A stretch of DNA of 64,000 nt from Autumnicola lenta (GCF_031846515.1 NZ_JAVRHO010000007.1:115933-179932), one strand, 5' to 3'. Positions 28,180 through 37,858 are shown, counted from the stretch's first letter. Notes: generated by a model not told the origin, from the letters alone. Translations and numbers: made by a program.

Positions 28180-29040
28180 TTGAATAAAGTTTTAAGTAAG
28201 CTTCTCTTTATATTGGTTTTACTTCCACTAACAGGTTGTGACTACTTTAGTGCGGCAGAGGAAAGGAAGATTATTGTTAGGGTAAATGATTCCTATCTCT
28301 ATGAAGAAGATATTGAAGCCCTTGTAGACGAGAATACATCTCCTGAAGATAGCAGCTTAATTGTTTCAAATTATATAACCCGCTGGGCCACCCAACAACT
28401 GCTTATAGATCGTGCGCTGCTTAACCTTCCCGATAAACAGCAGGAAGAATTCAACAACCTGGTAGAAAATTACAGAAACGAGATTTATACCAATGCTTAT
28501 ACAGAGGCTGTAGTATCCAAACAACTGGACACTGCTTTTGAAGAGGATGAAATTGAAGAGTATTACGAACAGAATAAAGAGAATTTTAAGCTTAATGAGG
28601 ATTTGGTAAAACTCAGGTATATCAACCTGGATAAAAATTATACCAACCTGGATAAAATTAAAAGTTGGATTACCCGTTTTAATGATGAGGATAAAACAGA
28701 GTTGGAAAAGCTTGCTCTTCAGTTTAAAAATTACTCGATGAATGATTCTATTTGGGTAAGGACGAAAGCGGTTTATGATAAAATAGGACCTCTTTCTGCA
28801 GATGATCGTTCCCGGTTATTAAAAAAATCAAATTATCTGCAGCTTGAAGATTCCCTAAGCGTATATTTGATCTATGTAAATGATGTGCTTAGTCGTAACG
28901 AGCAGGCTCCTCTGGAATACGCTTCAGCAACTATAGAACAAATACTGCTGAATAAGCGGAAACAGGATTTAGTAAAAGAATTGGAAAAAGATATTACAAA
29001 AGATGCAATTAAAAACAATGAATTTGAAATATATAACTAG
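28180..29040 (+). CDS. SurA/PpiC-associated lipoprotein
   Basis: A 286-residue lipoprotein with a signal peptide and lipobox LPLTGC (C20). The body resembles the SurA N-terminal chaperone region (VNDSYLYEEDIEALV, a run of helices, then YYEQNKENFKLNEDLVKLRY) without a clear catalytic PpiC core, so it is probably a non-catalytic periplasmic folding factor. The start codon is TTG at 28180: no in-frame ATG or GTG lies between the upstream stop and the signal peptide. It overlaps the next gene by 23 bases, showing a surA operon. Confidence 0.82.
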   Translation: MNKVLSKLLFILVLLPLTGCDYFSAAEERKIIVRVNDSYLYEEDIEALVDENTSPEDSSLIVSNYITRWATQQLLIDRALLNLPDKQQEEFNNLVENYRNEIYTNAYTEAVVSKQLDTAFEEDEIEEYYEQNKENFKLNEDLVKLRYINLDKNYTNLDKIKSWITRFNDEDKTELEKLALQFKNYSMNDSIWVRTKAVYDKIGPLSADDRSRLLKKSNYLQLEDSLSVYLIYVNDVLSRNEQAPLEYASATIEQILLNKRKQDLVKELEKDITKDAIKNNEFEIYN

Positions 29041-30448
29041 AATTACTACAGGTCTAATCCTTATGCTTTTTGTAGTAGAAATGCAGGCTCAGGAGGTTGT
29101 TGTTACAGATAGCACAGCCATCCAGCCTAAAGAAGAGGTGGCAGAGAGCATCACCAAGAGCAGCAATGAGCGAAGAAGAGTAGAGGGAATTGCTGCTGTT
29201 ATTGGAGATTATATCATTCTTGATAGTGATATTGATCTTATGTACAAGCAAATGCAAAGCCAGAACATGTCTACTGCAGATGTAACCGAATGTAAGCTGG
29301 CAGGTTCTTTAATGGAGAATAAGCTTTATGCACATCATGCTGTTCAGGATAGTATTATAGTATTAGATGCAGATATAAGAAGTTATATTGATCAACAAAT
29401 TGCTGAAATGAGCAGGCAGCTTGGATCTGTTGAAAAAGTTGTTGAATATTATAATAAAGAATCTGAAGCTGAACTGCGGAAGGAGCTTTTCGAGATCAAT
29501 AAGGAAAGGCAGCTTTCTTCCAGGATGCAGCAAAAAATAGTGGAGAGCGTAGAAGTTACTCCGGAAGAGGTGAGAGCCTATTTTGAAGAGATGAAGAAGG
29601 ATGAACTTCCGATTTTTGGAGATGAGGTAGAAATTGCCCAGATTGTTGTGCGTCCTGAAATTCCTGAAAGTGAAAAACAGAAGGTGATAGACCGCTTAAA
29701 TGAATTTAAGGCAGATGTAGAGGATAATGATGCTAGTTTTAGAACTAAAGCAATACTTTATTCTGATGATACAAATACCGGCGGCACCATTCTTTCTTTA
29801 GGACGAAAAGATAATTTTGTAAAAGAATTTAAAGATGTTGCGTTTAGTCTTCAGGAAGGAGAAGTGAGCGAACCCTTTGAGACAGAATTTGGTTATCATA
29901 TCATCGAAATTGACAAAATAAGAGGGCAGCAGGTAGACCTTAGGCATATTCTTTTAATCCCGGGAGTTACTAATGCAACTGTAGATGAGGCAAAGGCAGA
30001 AATCGACAGTATTAGAAAACGTGTTGGCGAAGAGAAACTGGAATTTGCTGAGGCTGCTAAAGAATTTTCTGATGAGAAGGAGACCCGGAATGACGGAGGG
30101 AAGTTAAGAAATCCGAAAACAGGAGATACAAAATTTGAGCAGACAGATTTGGATCCAAAGATTTATAATCAGATTGTAAACCTCAAAGAAGGTGAAATGT
30201 CTTTAAGAATAACTGATAGTGATGATACAGGAAAGCCTTTCTTTAAGCTTATTAAGGTTGTAAAACGTATTCCTGAACATAAAGCAAATTATGCCACAGA
30301 TTACCTTAAAATTAAAGATTTGGCATTGCAGGCAAAACAACTGGAAGCTATAGAAGAATGGCAAACAGAAAAAATTGCAGATACCTATATTAAAGTTAAT
30401 AGCAAATTCAGGGACTGCACCTATGCCGGTAACTGGTTAAAGAAATAA
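29018..30448 (+). CDS. surA: SurA-like periplasmic peptidyl-prolyl isomerase
   Basis: A 476-residue periplasmic chaperone/PPIase. A signal peptide (ITTGLILMLFVVEMQAQ) is followed by a SurA N-terminal domain (RVEGIAAVIGDYIILDSDID), a first parvulin-like domain (EIAQIVVRP, then FETEFGYHIIEIDKIRG) and a second (DLRHILLIPGV, EFAEAAKEFSDEKETR). It assists the folding of outer-membrane beta-barrel proteins such as the TonB receptors in this window. The ATG at 29018 lies inside the end of the preceding lipoprotein gene, and moxR follows after 10 bases. Confidence 0.9.
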   Translation: MNLKYITRITTGLILMLFVVEMQAQEVVVTDSTAIQPKEEVAESITKSSNERRRVEGIAAVIGDYIILDSDIDLMYKQMQSQNMSTADVTECKLAGSLMENKLYAHHAVQDSIIVLDADIRSYIDQQIAEMSRQLGSVEKVVEYYNKESEAELRKELFEINKERQLSSRMQQKIVESVEVTPEEVRAYFEEMKKDELPIFGDEVEIAQIVVRPEIPESEKQKVIDRLNEFKADVEDNDASFRTKAILYSDDTNTGGTILSLGRKDNFVKEFKDVAFSLQEGEVSEPFETEFGYHIIEIDKIRGQQVDLRHILLIPGVTNATVDEAKAEIDSIRKRVGEEKLEFAEAAKEFSDEKETRNDGGKLRNPKTGDTKFEQTDLDPKIYNQIVNLKEGEMSLRITDSDDTGKPFFKLIKVVKRIPEHKANYATDYLKIKDLALQAKQLEAIEEWQTEKIADTYIKVNSKFRDCTYAGNWLKK

Positions 30449-30458
30449 TTTACACTTA

Positions 30459-31412
30459 ATGTCTGACGTTGCACTTGTAGAAAAGCTGGTTGAAAAAAAC
30501 CGGCAGTTAAAAAAGGAGATTGCCAAGGTAATCGTAGGTCAGGATAAAGTTATACATCAAATTTTGCTCTCTATATTTTCCGGGGGGCATTCTTTGTTAA
30601 TAGGTGTTCCCGGACTGGCAAAAACACTTATGGTAAACACTGTTGCACAGGCGTTAGGATTGAATTTTAAGAGAATACAATTCACGCCAGATTTAATGCC
30701 GAGTGATATTCTGGGATCAGAAATTCTGGATGAAAACCGTCAGTTTAAATTTATTAAAGGACCCATATTTGCCAATATTGTTTTGGCAGATGAGATTAAC
30801 CGTACTCCGCCAAAAACCCAGGCCGCCTTACTTGAGGCAATGCAGGAACGCGCGGTAACTGTTGCTGGCCACCATTATAAACTTGATCTTCCTTATTTTG
30901 TTCTGGCTACGCAGAACCCGATTGAGCAGGAGGGAACCTATCCTTTACCCGAAGCACAACTCGATCGGTTTATGTTCGCTATTAATCTGGAGTATCCTAC
31001 ATACCAGGAAGAGGTAGATGTGGTAAAAAGTACAACTACAGATAACAAGCCGCAGGTACAGGCGCTTTTTAGTGCAAATGAAATATCAGATATTCAGCAC
31101 GTCATCAGGAGGATTCCGGTAGCAGATAATGTTATAGAATATGCTGTAGGTCTGGTGGGAAAAACACGTCCCCTTGGAGAAACAGCACCTGAACTTGTTA
31201 AAAGCTATGTAGATTGGGGTGCAGGACCAAGAGCTTCTCAGAATCTTATTTTGGCAGCAAAGGCAAATGCAGCCGTCAGCGGGAAATTCTCTCCGGATAT
31301 TGAAGATGTGCAGGCAGTTGCCACTGGAATTCTTCGGCACAGGATAATAAAAAATTACAAAGCAGAGGCAGAAGGTATTTCCGAAGAGAAGATAATTAAG
31401 GAACTGCTCTAA
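30459..31412 (+). CDS. MoxR-family AAA+ ATPase
   Basis: A 317-residue AAA+ ATPase. Walker A is GVPGLAKT (near residue 48), Walker B VLADEINRTPPKTQAALLEAM (in part), and the sensor/arginine region FVLATQNPIEQEGTYPLPEAQLDRF (in part). The C-terminal lid is AAA_lid_2-like (WGAGPRASQNLILAAKA). MoxR proteins usually act as chaperones with DUF58 and VWA-domain partners; none follows here. It is instead the last gene of the surA cluster, a linkage common in flavobacteria. The client is unknown. Confidence 0.9.
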   Translation: MSDVALVEKLVEKNRQLKKEIAKVIVGQDKVIHQILLSIFSGGHSLLIGVPGLAKTLMVNTVAQALGLNFKRIQFTPDLMPSDILGSEILDENRQFKFIKGPIFANIVLADEINRTPPKTQAALLEAMQERAVTVAGHHYKLDLPYFVLATQNPIEQEGTYPLPEAQLDRFMFAINLEYPTYQEEVDVVKSTTTDNKPQVQALFSANEISDIQHVIRRIPVADNVIEYAVGLVGKTRPLGETAPELVKSYVDWGAGPRASQNLILAAKANAAVSGKFSPDIEDVQAVATGILRHRIIKNYKAEAEGISEEKIIKELL

Positions 31413-31671
31413 AAATTATTACGGTAGCACATTTTGCCTTAACGATACAATTTAAACCTTTTCCAGCACTAATTTCCTCGTTAACTTTTTTTAAATAGAT
31501 AAAATTAATTTGGAATATCCTGAGTATTTCCACTCAAACTAATAAATTCATAATTTATAGATGATATTTTTATATTCAGGAAATTATTATCTGTAAACAA
31601 CAACAAGTGGTATATTATTTCTATTAATTTCTGAATATTGCTTATAACTTTCAAAATCCGGCTGAAATTCG
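31413..31671. other. intergenic region before aconitase
   Basis: AT-rich with no ORF, hairpin or repeat that I can support. It ends in the acn promoter, so it may be a long regulatory region. Confidence 0.4.
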
Positions 31672-31680
31672 TAAATTTGC
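31672..31680 (+). promoter_or_regulatory. -7 box of aconitase
   Basis: TAAATTTGC matches TAnnTTTGC, with TTTC exactly 19 bases upstream as a one-mismatch -33 element. It is 33 bases before the ATG. Confidence 0.6.
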
Positions 31681-31712
31681 AGGACTTTTTAGAACAAAAA
31701 ACTTTTTAGAAC

Positions 31713-33980
31713 ATGGCATACGATATTGATATGATCAAAAAGGTGTATAGCCAAATGGCAGATCGTGTAAATAAAGCACGTGAAGTTGTTGGAAAACCTT
31801 TGACACTTTCAGAAAAAATTCTTTATTCTCACCTGTGGGACGGCGAAACTTCTAAGGCTTACGAAAGGGGTAAAGATTATGTTGAGTTTGCTCCGGATAG
31901 GATTGCCTGCCAGGATGCGACTGCTCAAATGGCTCTGCTGCAATTTATGCAAGCTGGTAAAAAACAGGTGGCAGTGCCAACTACGGTACATTGTGATCAC
32001 CTTATCCAGGCTAAAATGGGTGCTGCAATTGACCTTCAGAGTGCAAATAAATCAAGCAGCGAAGTTTTCGATTTTCTGGAATCAGTATCAAATAAGTACG
32101 GAATTGGATTCTGGAAGCCGGGTGCAGGTATTATTCACCAGGTTGTTCTGGAAAACTATGCATTTCCCGGTGGAATGATGATTGGTACCGATTCTCATAC
32201 TGTAAATGCAGGTGGATTGGGAATGGTTGCCATTGGTGTTGGTGGTGCAGATGCTGTAGATGTTATGGCCGGAATGGCCTGGGAACTTAAATTCCCTAAA
32301 TTAATTGGAGTAAAATTAACCGGAAAACTTTCTGGTTGGACTGCTCCCAAAGATGTGATTTTAAAAGTTGCCGGAATCCTTACTGTAAAAGGGGGAACCG
32401 GTGCGATTATAGAATATTTTGGCGAAGGCGCGACAGCTATGTCCTGTACCGGTAAAGGTACAATTTGTAACATGGGAGCTGAAGTTGGTGCAACCACTTC
32501 AACTTTTGGTTATGACGACTCAATGGCACGCTACCTTAAAGCCACAAACCGTACAGATGTTGCCGAGGCTGCAAATGCAGTTCGGGAGCATTTAACAGGA
32601 GATGATGAGGTTTATGCTAATCCTGAACAATATTTTGACGAGGTAATTGAAATCAATCTTTCAGAATTAAGGCCTCACCTTAACGGACCTTTTACTCCAG
32701 ATCTTGCTACTCCAATTTCAGAAATGGCAGTAAAAGCAAAACAGGAAGACTGGCCTATTAATGTGGATTGGGGACTTATCGGTTCCTGCACCAATTCATC
32801 TTATGAAGATTTAACGCGTGCTGCTTCGATTGCGAAACAGGCGGTTGACAAGAAAATTAAAGCTAAATCAGATTTTGGTATTAATCCGGGATCAGAACAG
32901 ATAAGGTTCACTGCGGAAAGAGACGGGTTACTTCAGATATTTGAAGACCTTGATGCCACTGTATTTACAAATGCATGTGGACCATGTATCGGGCAGTGGG
33001 ATAGGAGTGACCGTAAAGGTGACGAGAAGAACACCATTGTTCACTCCTTTAACCGAAATTTCTCGAAGCGGGCAGATGGTAACCCGAATACACATGCCTT
33101 TGTAGGTTCTCCAGAAATGGTTGCTGCGATTGCAATTTCAGGACGATTGGATTTTGATCCAACCCGTGATAAATTGATCAATGAAGACGGAGAAGAAGTG
33201 ATGTTGGACGAACCTAAGGGGATTGAATTACCCACAAAAGGTTTTGCTGTAGAAGATGCAGGATATATTGCGCCAAAAGAAGATGGAAGTTCTGTAGAAG
33301 TAAAAGTAGCCGAAGACAGTGAACGTCTTCAATTACTGACTCCTTTTGAGCCCTGGGATGGTGAAAATCTTACAGGTGTAAAACTTCTTATCAAAGCTCT
33401 AGGGAAATGTACGACAGACCATATTTCTATGGCGGGACCATGGTTGCGCTACAGAGGTCACCTGGACAATATTTCCAATAATTGTCTTATTGGGGCTATT
33501 AATGCCTACAATAAGAAAACGAATTTTGTAAAGAACCAGCTTACCGGAGAATTTGACGGTGTTCCTGCAGTACAAAGGGAATATAAAAAAGCAGGTGTTC
33601 CTACAATAGTTGTTGGAGATCACAACTACGGGGAAGGTTCTTCCAGAGAGCATGCGGCAATGGAGCCACGTCACCTGGGAGTAAAGGTTGTATTGGTGAA
33701 GTCTTTTGCACGTATTCATGAAACGAATCTTAAGAAACAGGGAATGCTCGGAATTACTTTCGATAATGAAGCAGATTACGATCTTATTCAGGAGGATGAT
33801 ACTTTCAACTTTATTGATCTTAAAGATTTTGCTCCCGACAAGCAGCTGACTATAGAAGTAGTACATGCTGATGGCAGTAAAGATACTATTAAGGCAAACC
33901 ATACCTATAATGAGCCGCAAATTGCGTGGTATAGAAAAGGTTCAGCCTTAAATCTTATAAAAGAACAAAACGCAGCTTAA
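31713..33980 (+). CDS. acn: aconitate hydratase
   Basis: A TCA-cycle enzyme converting citrate to isocitrate through a [4Fe-4S] cluster. The 755-residue length and text (RIACQDATAQMALLQFM, VHCDHLIQAK, GTDSHTVNAGGLGM) are of the mitochondrial-type aconitase used by Bacteroidota. Cluster cysteines are in LIGSCTNSSYED and NACGPCIGQW. The swivel domain shows KCTTDHISMAGPWLRYRGH, VGDHNYGEGSSREHAAMEPR and SFARIHETNLKKQGML. It is monocistronic, followed by two tandem terminators. Confidence 0.96.
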   Translation: MAYDIDMIKKVYSQMADRVNKAREVVGKPLTLSEKILYSHLWDGETSKAYERGKDYVEFAPDRIACQDATAQMALLQFMQAGKKQVAVPTTVHCDHLIQAKMGAAIDLQSANKSSSEVFDFLESVSNKYGIGFWKPGAGIIHQVVLENYAFPGGMMIGTDSHTVNAGGLGMVAIGVGGADAVDVMAGMAWELKFPKLIGVKLTGKLSGWTAPKDVILKVAGILTVKGGTGAIIEYFGEGATAMSCTGKGTICNMGAEVGATTSTFGYDDSMARYLKATNRTDVAEAANAVREHLTGDDEVYANPEQYFDEVIEINLSELRPHLNGPFTPDLATPISEMAVKAKQEDWPINVDWGLIGSCTNSSYEDLTRAASIAKQAVDKKIKAKSDFGINPGSEQIRFTAERDGLLQIFEDLDATVFTNACGPCIGQWDRSDRKGDEKNTIVHSFNRNFSKRADGNPNTHAFVGSPEMVAAIAISGRLDFDPTRDKLINEDGEEVMLDEPKGIELPTKGFAVEDAGYIAPKEDGSSVEVKVAEDSERLQLLTPFEPWDGENLTGVKLLIKALGKCTTDHISMAGPWLRYRGHLDNISNNCLIGAINAYNKKTNFVKNQLTGEFDGVPAVQREYKKAGVPTIVVGDHNYGEGSSREHAAMEPRHLGVKVVLVKSFARIHETNLKKQGMLGITFDNEADYDLIQEDDTFNFIDLKDFAPDKQLTIEVVHADGSKDTIKANHTYNEPQIAWYRKGSALNLIKEQNAA

Positions 33981-34002
33981 TTTTTGTTTGTTCTCAATTA
34001 CA

Positions 34003-34037
34003 AAACTCCCGAAAGTAAATCTTTCGGGAGTTTTTTT
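34003..34037 (+). terminator. first terminator after aconitase
   Basis: AAACTCCCGAAAG and CTTTCGGGAGTTT form a 13-bp stem with a TAAAT loop and a T run. Confidence 0.9.
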
Positions 34038-34044
34038 ATAAAAA

Positions 34045-34068
34045 AAAGCCCGGCGTTTGCCGGGCTTT
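34045..34068. terminator. second, bidirectional terminator
   Basis: AAAGCCCGGC and GCCGGGCTTT form a 10-bp stem with a GTTT loop, preceded by an A run; it also serves the convergent gene at 34110. Confidence 0.85.
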
Positions 34069-34109
34069 CTAATCGGTTATTTTACTCCCCAGTTAAAATA
34101 ACCAATCTG

Positions 34110-34532
34110 TTACATTTGTGCTATTAGAAAATTCTCTATTCTTCCTTTTTGCCTGAGTAGCAAATCTGTAAAATCTTTGCAACGTGTGCTCCTATATAGG
34201 CAATCGTAGTAAAGACCTATATTAGATAATTCACAATCTTCACAATTTTTCCAGGTATTCTTTCGCAAGGCTCCCGTTAATAAATACTCCATTTTAATGA
34301 AAGGAGAAAGGGCAAATACAAAGTGTCCATTGCTTTCCTTTAAATTCTCCAGATAATCCTTCAACTCAAGTTCTATACTTTCTCTTATTTTTATGCGCTC
34401 TTGTATTAAACTCTCTATTTCCTCATATTCTTCATTTGTACCATCCCCAAGTATAGCGTAATACATATTGAGTAAATTTAAATTAGAATTGATTAACTTT
34501 AAAGCATTATGACATAGAGCGATATAATTCAT
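34110..34532 (-). CDS. hypothetical protein with a cysteine cluster
   Basis: I do not recognise this 140-residue protein. It begins MNYIALCHNALKLINSNLNL, has a central charged helical segment likely to be a coiled coil (about residues 33-70), and a C-terminal part with four spaced cysteines (NCEDCELSN, then YYDCLYRSTRC) that could bind a metal. It has no signal peptide or membrane segment. It is divergent from the XRE/S24 gene and convergent with aconitase. Codon pattern and clean boundaries suggest a real gene. Confidence 0.55.
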   Translation of the reverse strand: MNYIALCHNALKLINSNLNLLNMYYAILGDGTNEEYEEIESLIQERIKIRESIELELKDYLENLKESNGHFVFALSPFIKMEYLLTGALRKNTWKNCEDCELSNIGLYYDCLYRSTRCKDFTDLLLRQKGRIENFLIAQM

Positions 34533-34748
34533 TTATTGAGTATTATCAGGTTGTAACGGAGCGTAAAATTATGGCAAGGGACTACTTATTTCAAACGACT
34601 ATTTTCTTTTAACACGTGTTTAACTGAGTCCTGAAGATTAAACCTTTAGATTATCATTATTAATTATAAAGATTTACAGTCTTTAATTAATACACGATCT
34701 TTGTTAAAATGAATTTCCCTATAAAAATGAGGGCGAGAACCAGACCAT

Positions 34749-35513
34749 ATGAAAGGAAGACAGGAGATAGGTAAAAGAATAAAAGAACTGAGGAGAGAAC
34801 ATAAGTTTTCGCAGAAGTATGTTGCTGAAAGGCTCTTTATTTCTCAGGCAGCCTATTCGCTTATCGAGAATTCACAAAACGGGATCGTAGCAGAGCATAT
34901 CATTAATCTTAGTAAGTTGTACGATGTAACTACAGATTTTCTATTAAAAGGAGACAAATTTACAATCAAAATGTCAATATCAAATGGATTCGTGCCATAT
35001 ATAACCGTTTCGGCACATGCAGGTTTTATAGAAAATTATGACAGCGAAGCACCTTTGGACAATTATGGCTGGTACCGTATTCCCGGCTTTAATCCCACAC
35101 AAAATCAAAAACTTTTTGAGGTGGAAGGAAACAGTATGGCCCCAACAATACTTTCCGGAGATGTGGTAATTTGCCAGACGCAAAAAAAACTGGAGAACAT
35201 ACTAGATGGCTCGCTGGTATTAATTATTACTAAAGATTCCATCCTGGTAAAGCGTATTCGCTTAAATGAAGATCCGGCTTCCCTAACTTTGGAAAACGAT
35301 AACGTTGAAGATGAAAGTGAGAGGGAACAAATGGAGATAAAGAAGCAGGATGTTCGTGAACTAATGATGATTAGAGGTAAAATAAGTAGTGTCCTTGTGC
35401 CACACCATGAAATAGCTTCCAAGGGAAAAATTAAAGCTTTGGAAGATGCATTAGAGATGCTTAAAAAAGAAGTCTACAAACTTAATAAGAAAATAGCTAC
35501 AATTTCACACTAA
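34749..35513 (+). CDS. XRE-type regulator with LexA-like S24 peptidase domain
   Basis: A 254-residue regulator. An N-terminal helix-turn-helix (GKRIKELRREHKFSQKYVAE, residues 8-27, with the recognition helix SQAAYSLIEN) is joined to an S24/LexA-type self-cleaving domain. This has the likely cleavage dipeptide A91-G92 (VSAHAGF), catalytic serine S129 in VEGNSMAPTILSGD, and lysine K168 in SILVKRI. A coiled coil ends the protein (about residues 225-250). All parts needed for autocleavage are present, so it may act in stress or DNA-damage signalling. No phage genes are nearby. Confidence 0.88.
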   Translation: MKGRQEIGKRIKELRREHKFSQKYVAERLFISQAAYSLIENSQNGIVAEHIINLSKLYDVTTDFLLKGDKFTIKMSISNGFVPYITVSAHAGFIENYDSEAPLDNYGWYRIPGFNPTQNQKLFEVEGNSMAPTILSGDVVICQTQKKLENILDGSLVLIITKDSILVKRIRLNEDPASLTLENDNVEDESEREQMEIKKQDVRELMMIRGKISSVLVPHHEIASKGKIKALEDALEMLKKEVYKLNKKIATISH

Positions 35514-35530
35514 CAGTTTTCCTTCTTTAA

Positions 35531-35560
35531 GAGCGTCATTCGACATTGTCGCAAACGCTC
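35531..35560. other. nested inverted repeat after the S24 regulator
   Basis: GAGCGT at 35531 pairs with ACGCTC at 35555, and inside it CGACA pairs with TGTCG around a single T. There is no T run, so it is not a standard terminator; an operator or RNA structure is possible. Confidence 0.4.
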
Positions 35561-35691
35561 ACCGCACATAAATTCTACTACAATTTCCTTGAAGATTAGC
35601 GGCTGTTTTGTTTCTTTACAAACACAACTAAATTTACGTCCTTTCTAAACCAATAATTCCTGTTTAGCGGGCGGTTTTTAATTATAAAGTA

Positions 35692-36252
35692 ATGAAACTA
35701 TTCAAGAACCAGTGGCTCAATATTATTTTAATTGTGATTCTTTTGGCTCTCCTTATTCCGCAAATCAGAAAACCACTGCAGATTTTCGCAAATAAAGCTT
35801 TCGCCTTTAGCCCATCAGTGACAGACGAAGAAGACAGGGAGCAAATTGCCAGTTACGACTGGGTGTTGGAAAAGAATAATGAAGAACGTGTAGACTTTTC
35901 AGAATATAAAGATGAAGTAGTAATTGTGAATTACTGGGCGACCTGGTGTCCTCCCTGTATAGCAGAAATGCCCAGTTTCCAGGAGCTTTATGAAGATTAT
36001 GGAGATAAAGTGGCCTTCTTTTTCATCTCTGGTGAAGACCATGAAACCACAACCAATTTTCTGAAGCGGAACCGCTATAGTTTTCCTACGTACAGGATGC
36101 TTACAACAGACCCTAAACCTCTGGACGGATTTACACTTCCCACAACTTATTTGATAGATCGTGAAGGCAACATTATCATCAAAAAAGTGGGCGCGGCAGA
36201 CTGGAATAGCAATAGTATGAGAAACACGCTGGATGAGCTTCTTAAATCCTGA
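35692..36252 (+). CDS. TlpA-like membrane-anchored thioredoxin
   Basis: A 186-residue periplasmic redox protein: an N-terminal membrane anchor (about residues 8-25), a short linker, then a TlpA/ResA-like domain with the active site ATWCPPC (C86, C89) preceded by VVIVNYW. The cis-proline loop is LPTTYLIDREGNI. It probably keeps periplasmic cysteines reduced or assists cytochrome c assembly. It ends 6 bases from the convergent crtY stop with no terminator between them. Confidence 0.92.
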   Translation: MKLFKNQWLNIILIVILLALLIPQIRKPLQIFANKAFAFSPSVTDEEDREQIASYDWVLEKNNEERVDFSEYKDEVVIVNYWATWCPPCIAEMPSFQELYEDYGDKVAFFFISGEDHETTTNFLKRNRYSFPTYRMLTTDPKPLDGFTLPTTYLIDREGNIIIKKVGAADWNSNSMRNTLDELLKS

Positions 36253-36257
36253 TATTT

Positions 36258-37391
36258 TTATATTTTTCTGAAGAAGGATTCTATAAATTCGGTACCGAAA
36301 AGGGAAAACATAATTTTCATTTCTTCTGAAAGTGAAGTTTCTTCGTCAAGATATTTAAAGATATCTTCCATGGAATTTTTGGAATAGAGCTTACTGAAAA
36401 TGACATCTCCTTTTTCATTATGTCTTGCCAGAACATCTAAAAAAATAGCATCATAACGGCGGAATTTCTTTTTAATAAGATTTTTCCCCGGAATTAATCC
36501 TCTTTTAATATTATCTATGATCTTGTCTACTTTTCTCTCTGTGCTTTTAAAAGAATAGCCTGTACTGGGCTTTACCCAACCTCCTCCTGTGCCAATTTTG
36601 GTAATTTTTTTAGTGTTTATTTTTTCAAAAGGGAAATCAGTCATAGGTATTACCCCTGCTTCAACTGATGATACCTTGTAATCTTCAATTTTCAGTATTT
36701 CTGAAAGATATTTTTTCAGCATTTCGTCATAAACATCATCTTCCGCCAGGAATGGGGTAAAAAAAGTGAACTCTATAAGTGCTTTTGTGCTGGTTTCTGG
36801 TAAAACGTAGGTAAAACTGGTGGAGTTCTTGTGTTTAAGCCGGTAATCCATCATCGTAAAAGTGGAGGGGTCAAAATGGCTATTTTTGGTCTCAATATAC
36901 CAACCCCTGAACTGCTGGAAGATCTTCGTGTATTTATTGTCATCAAGATATGAAGAGGGTAATCTGCTGTCAAAAAAATGGGTTGCGGAATAATTTTCTT
37001 TTTCGCCAATCGCCTGCATGGTAACAGGATCTATTCTGGAAATCTTGTCTCTTAGAAAGACAATGTCAGGAGAAGAATTTAGCTCTTTCTTTATAAAATT
37101 GTAAAAATCGAGAGATTTTATTCTTTTGTATTTATATGGGGTAAGATCAAGCGTCAGGTCTTTTTCGGCAGAAAGAAAGATTGTAGAATTCCAGGTTTTG
37201 CTAACGATTTCATCCCATTTACCCTGTCCTTTTTCCCAGAAACACCAGGTTTTATCATTGGTATTTTTTTCTGAAGGATCGATAATTGCAATTTTCTTAC
37301 CCTTGAAGAATATTTCTTTACTGAGTTGATGAGCGAGCTGCAGTCCGGCAAGTCCGCTTCCCACGATCACATAAAAATAGGTTATCCCCAT
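36258..37391 (-). CDS. crtY: lycopene beta-cyclase (CrtY type)
   Basis: A flavoprotein that closes both ends of lycopene to give beta-carotene. The 377 residues begin with a Rossmann FAD site (YVIVGSGLAGLQLAHQLS). CrtY-type motifs include DKTWCFWEKG, the FDSR-like ATHFFDSRLP, QFRGWYIET, FTMMDYRLK and TGGGWVKPSTGYSF. It is the last gene of the carotenoid operon, 17 bases after crtZ. Membrane association is expected for its substrate. Together with the other genes here the product is zeaxanthin. Confidence 0.93.
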   Translation of the reverse strand: MGITYFYVIVGSGLAGLQLAHQLSKEIFFKGKKIAIIDPSEKNTNDKTWCFWEKGQGKWDEIVSKTWNSTIFLSAEKDLTLDLTPYKYKRIKSLDFYNFIKKELNSSPDIVFLRDKISRIDPVTMQAIGEKENYSATHFFDSRLPSSYLDDNKYTKIFQQFRGWYIETKNSHFDPSTFTMMDYRLKHKNSTSFTYVLPETSTKALIEFTFFTPFLAEDDVYDEMLKKYLSEILKIEDYKVSSVEAGVIPMTDFPFEKINTKKITKIGTGGGWVKPSTGYSFKSTERKVDKIIDNIKRGLIPGKNLIKKKFRRYDAIFLDVLARHNEKGDVIFSKLYSKNSMEDIFKYLDEETSLSEEMKIMFSLFGTEFIESFFRKI

Positions 37392-37408
37392 AAAGAAATG
37401 TCAAATAT

Positions 37409-37858
37409 TTATTTTTTGAAATACCTGAATGGAACAAAAAGCATTCCGAAGCATTCCCCGTGGTTTTTGCCCAGGTGTTTATGATGCATCTTATGAGCCC
37501 GTCTTACGCCCTTTGCATACCAGTGATTTGCATTTCTAAAAATTTTAAAGCGCTGATGGATGAAGATATCATGCACCGTAAAATAAGTGATCCCGTAAGC
37601 GAGAATGCCGAGACCCAGCGGTAGACCTGCCCAAAATCCATTGTATTGCCACAGTAAAAAAAATGTAATACTTACCGCCGCATAGAAAACAAAGAATAAA
37701 TCGTTCCGTTCCCACCAGCTGCTGTGGTCTTTATGATGGTGATCTTTATGAAGTTTCCACAAAATCCCATGCATAATGTACTTGTGGGTAAACCACGCCA
37801 TACCTTCCATGGCAACAAAAGTACCGAGGAAAATTAAGATCCAAAGCAAAGTATCCAT
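37409..37858 (-). CDS. crtZ: beta-carotene 3-hydroxylase
   Basis: A non-haem di-iron membrane hydroxylase that converts beta-carotene to zeaxanthin. Its 149 residues contain the expected histidine boxes: HKYIMHG, HKDHHHKDH, HDIFIHQRF and HKMHHKHLGKNHGECFGM. Between the boxes are hydrophobic helices (about residues 3-22, 53-95). It lies 6 bases after crtB and 17 before crtY on the same strand. Confidence 0.95.
   Translation of the reverse strand: MDTLLWILIFLGTFVAMEGMAWFTHKYIMHGILWKLHKDHHHKDHSSWWERNDLFFVFYAAVSITFFLLWQYNGFWAGLPLGLGILAYGITYFTVHDIFIHQRFKIFRNANHWYAKGVRRAHKMHHKHLGKNHGECFGMLFVPFRYFKK

Noticed and set aside
33399..33920. 173-codon antisense ORF in aconitase
   Set aside because: Shadow of the aconitase reading frame, with low-complexity composition and no motif.
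34749..35513. Prophage repressor as a sign of an integrated phage
   Set aside because: No integrase, structural or lysis genes are nearby; both sides are ordinary chromosomal genes.
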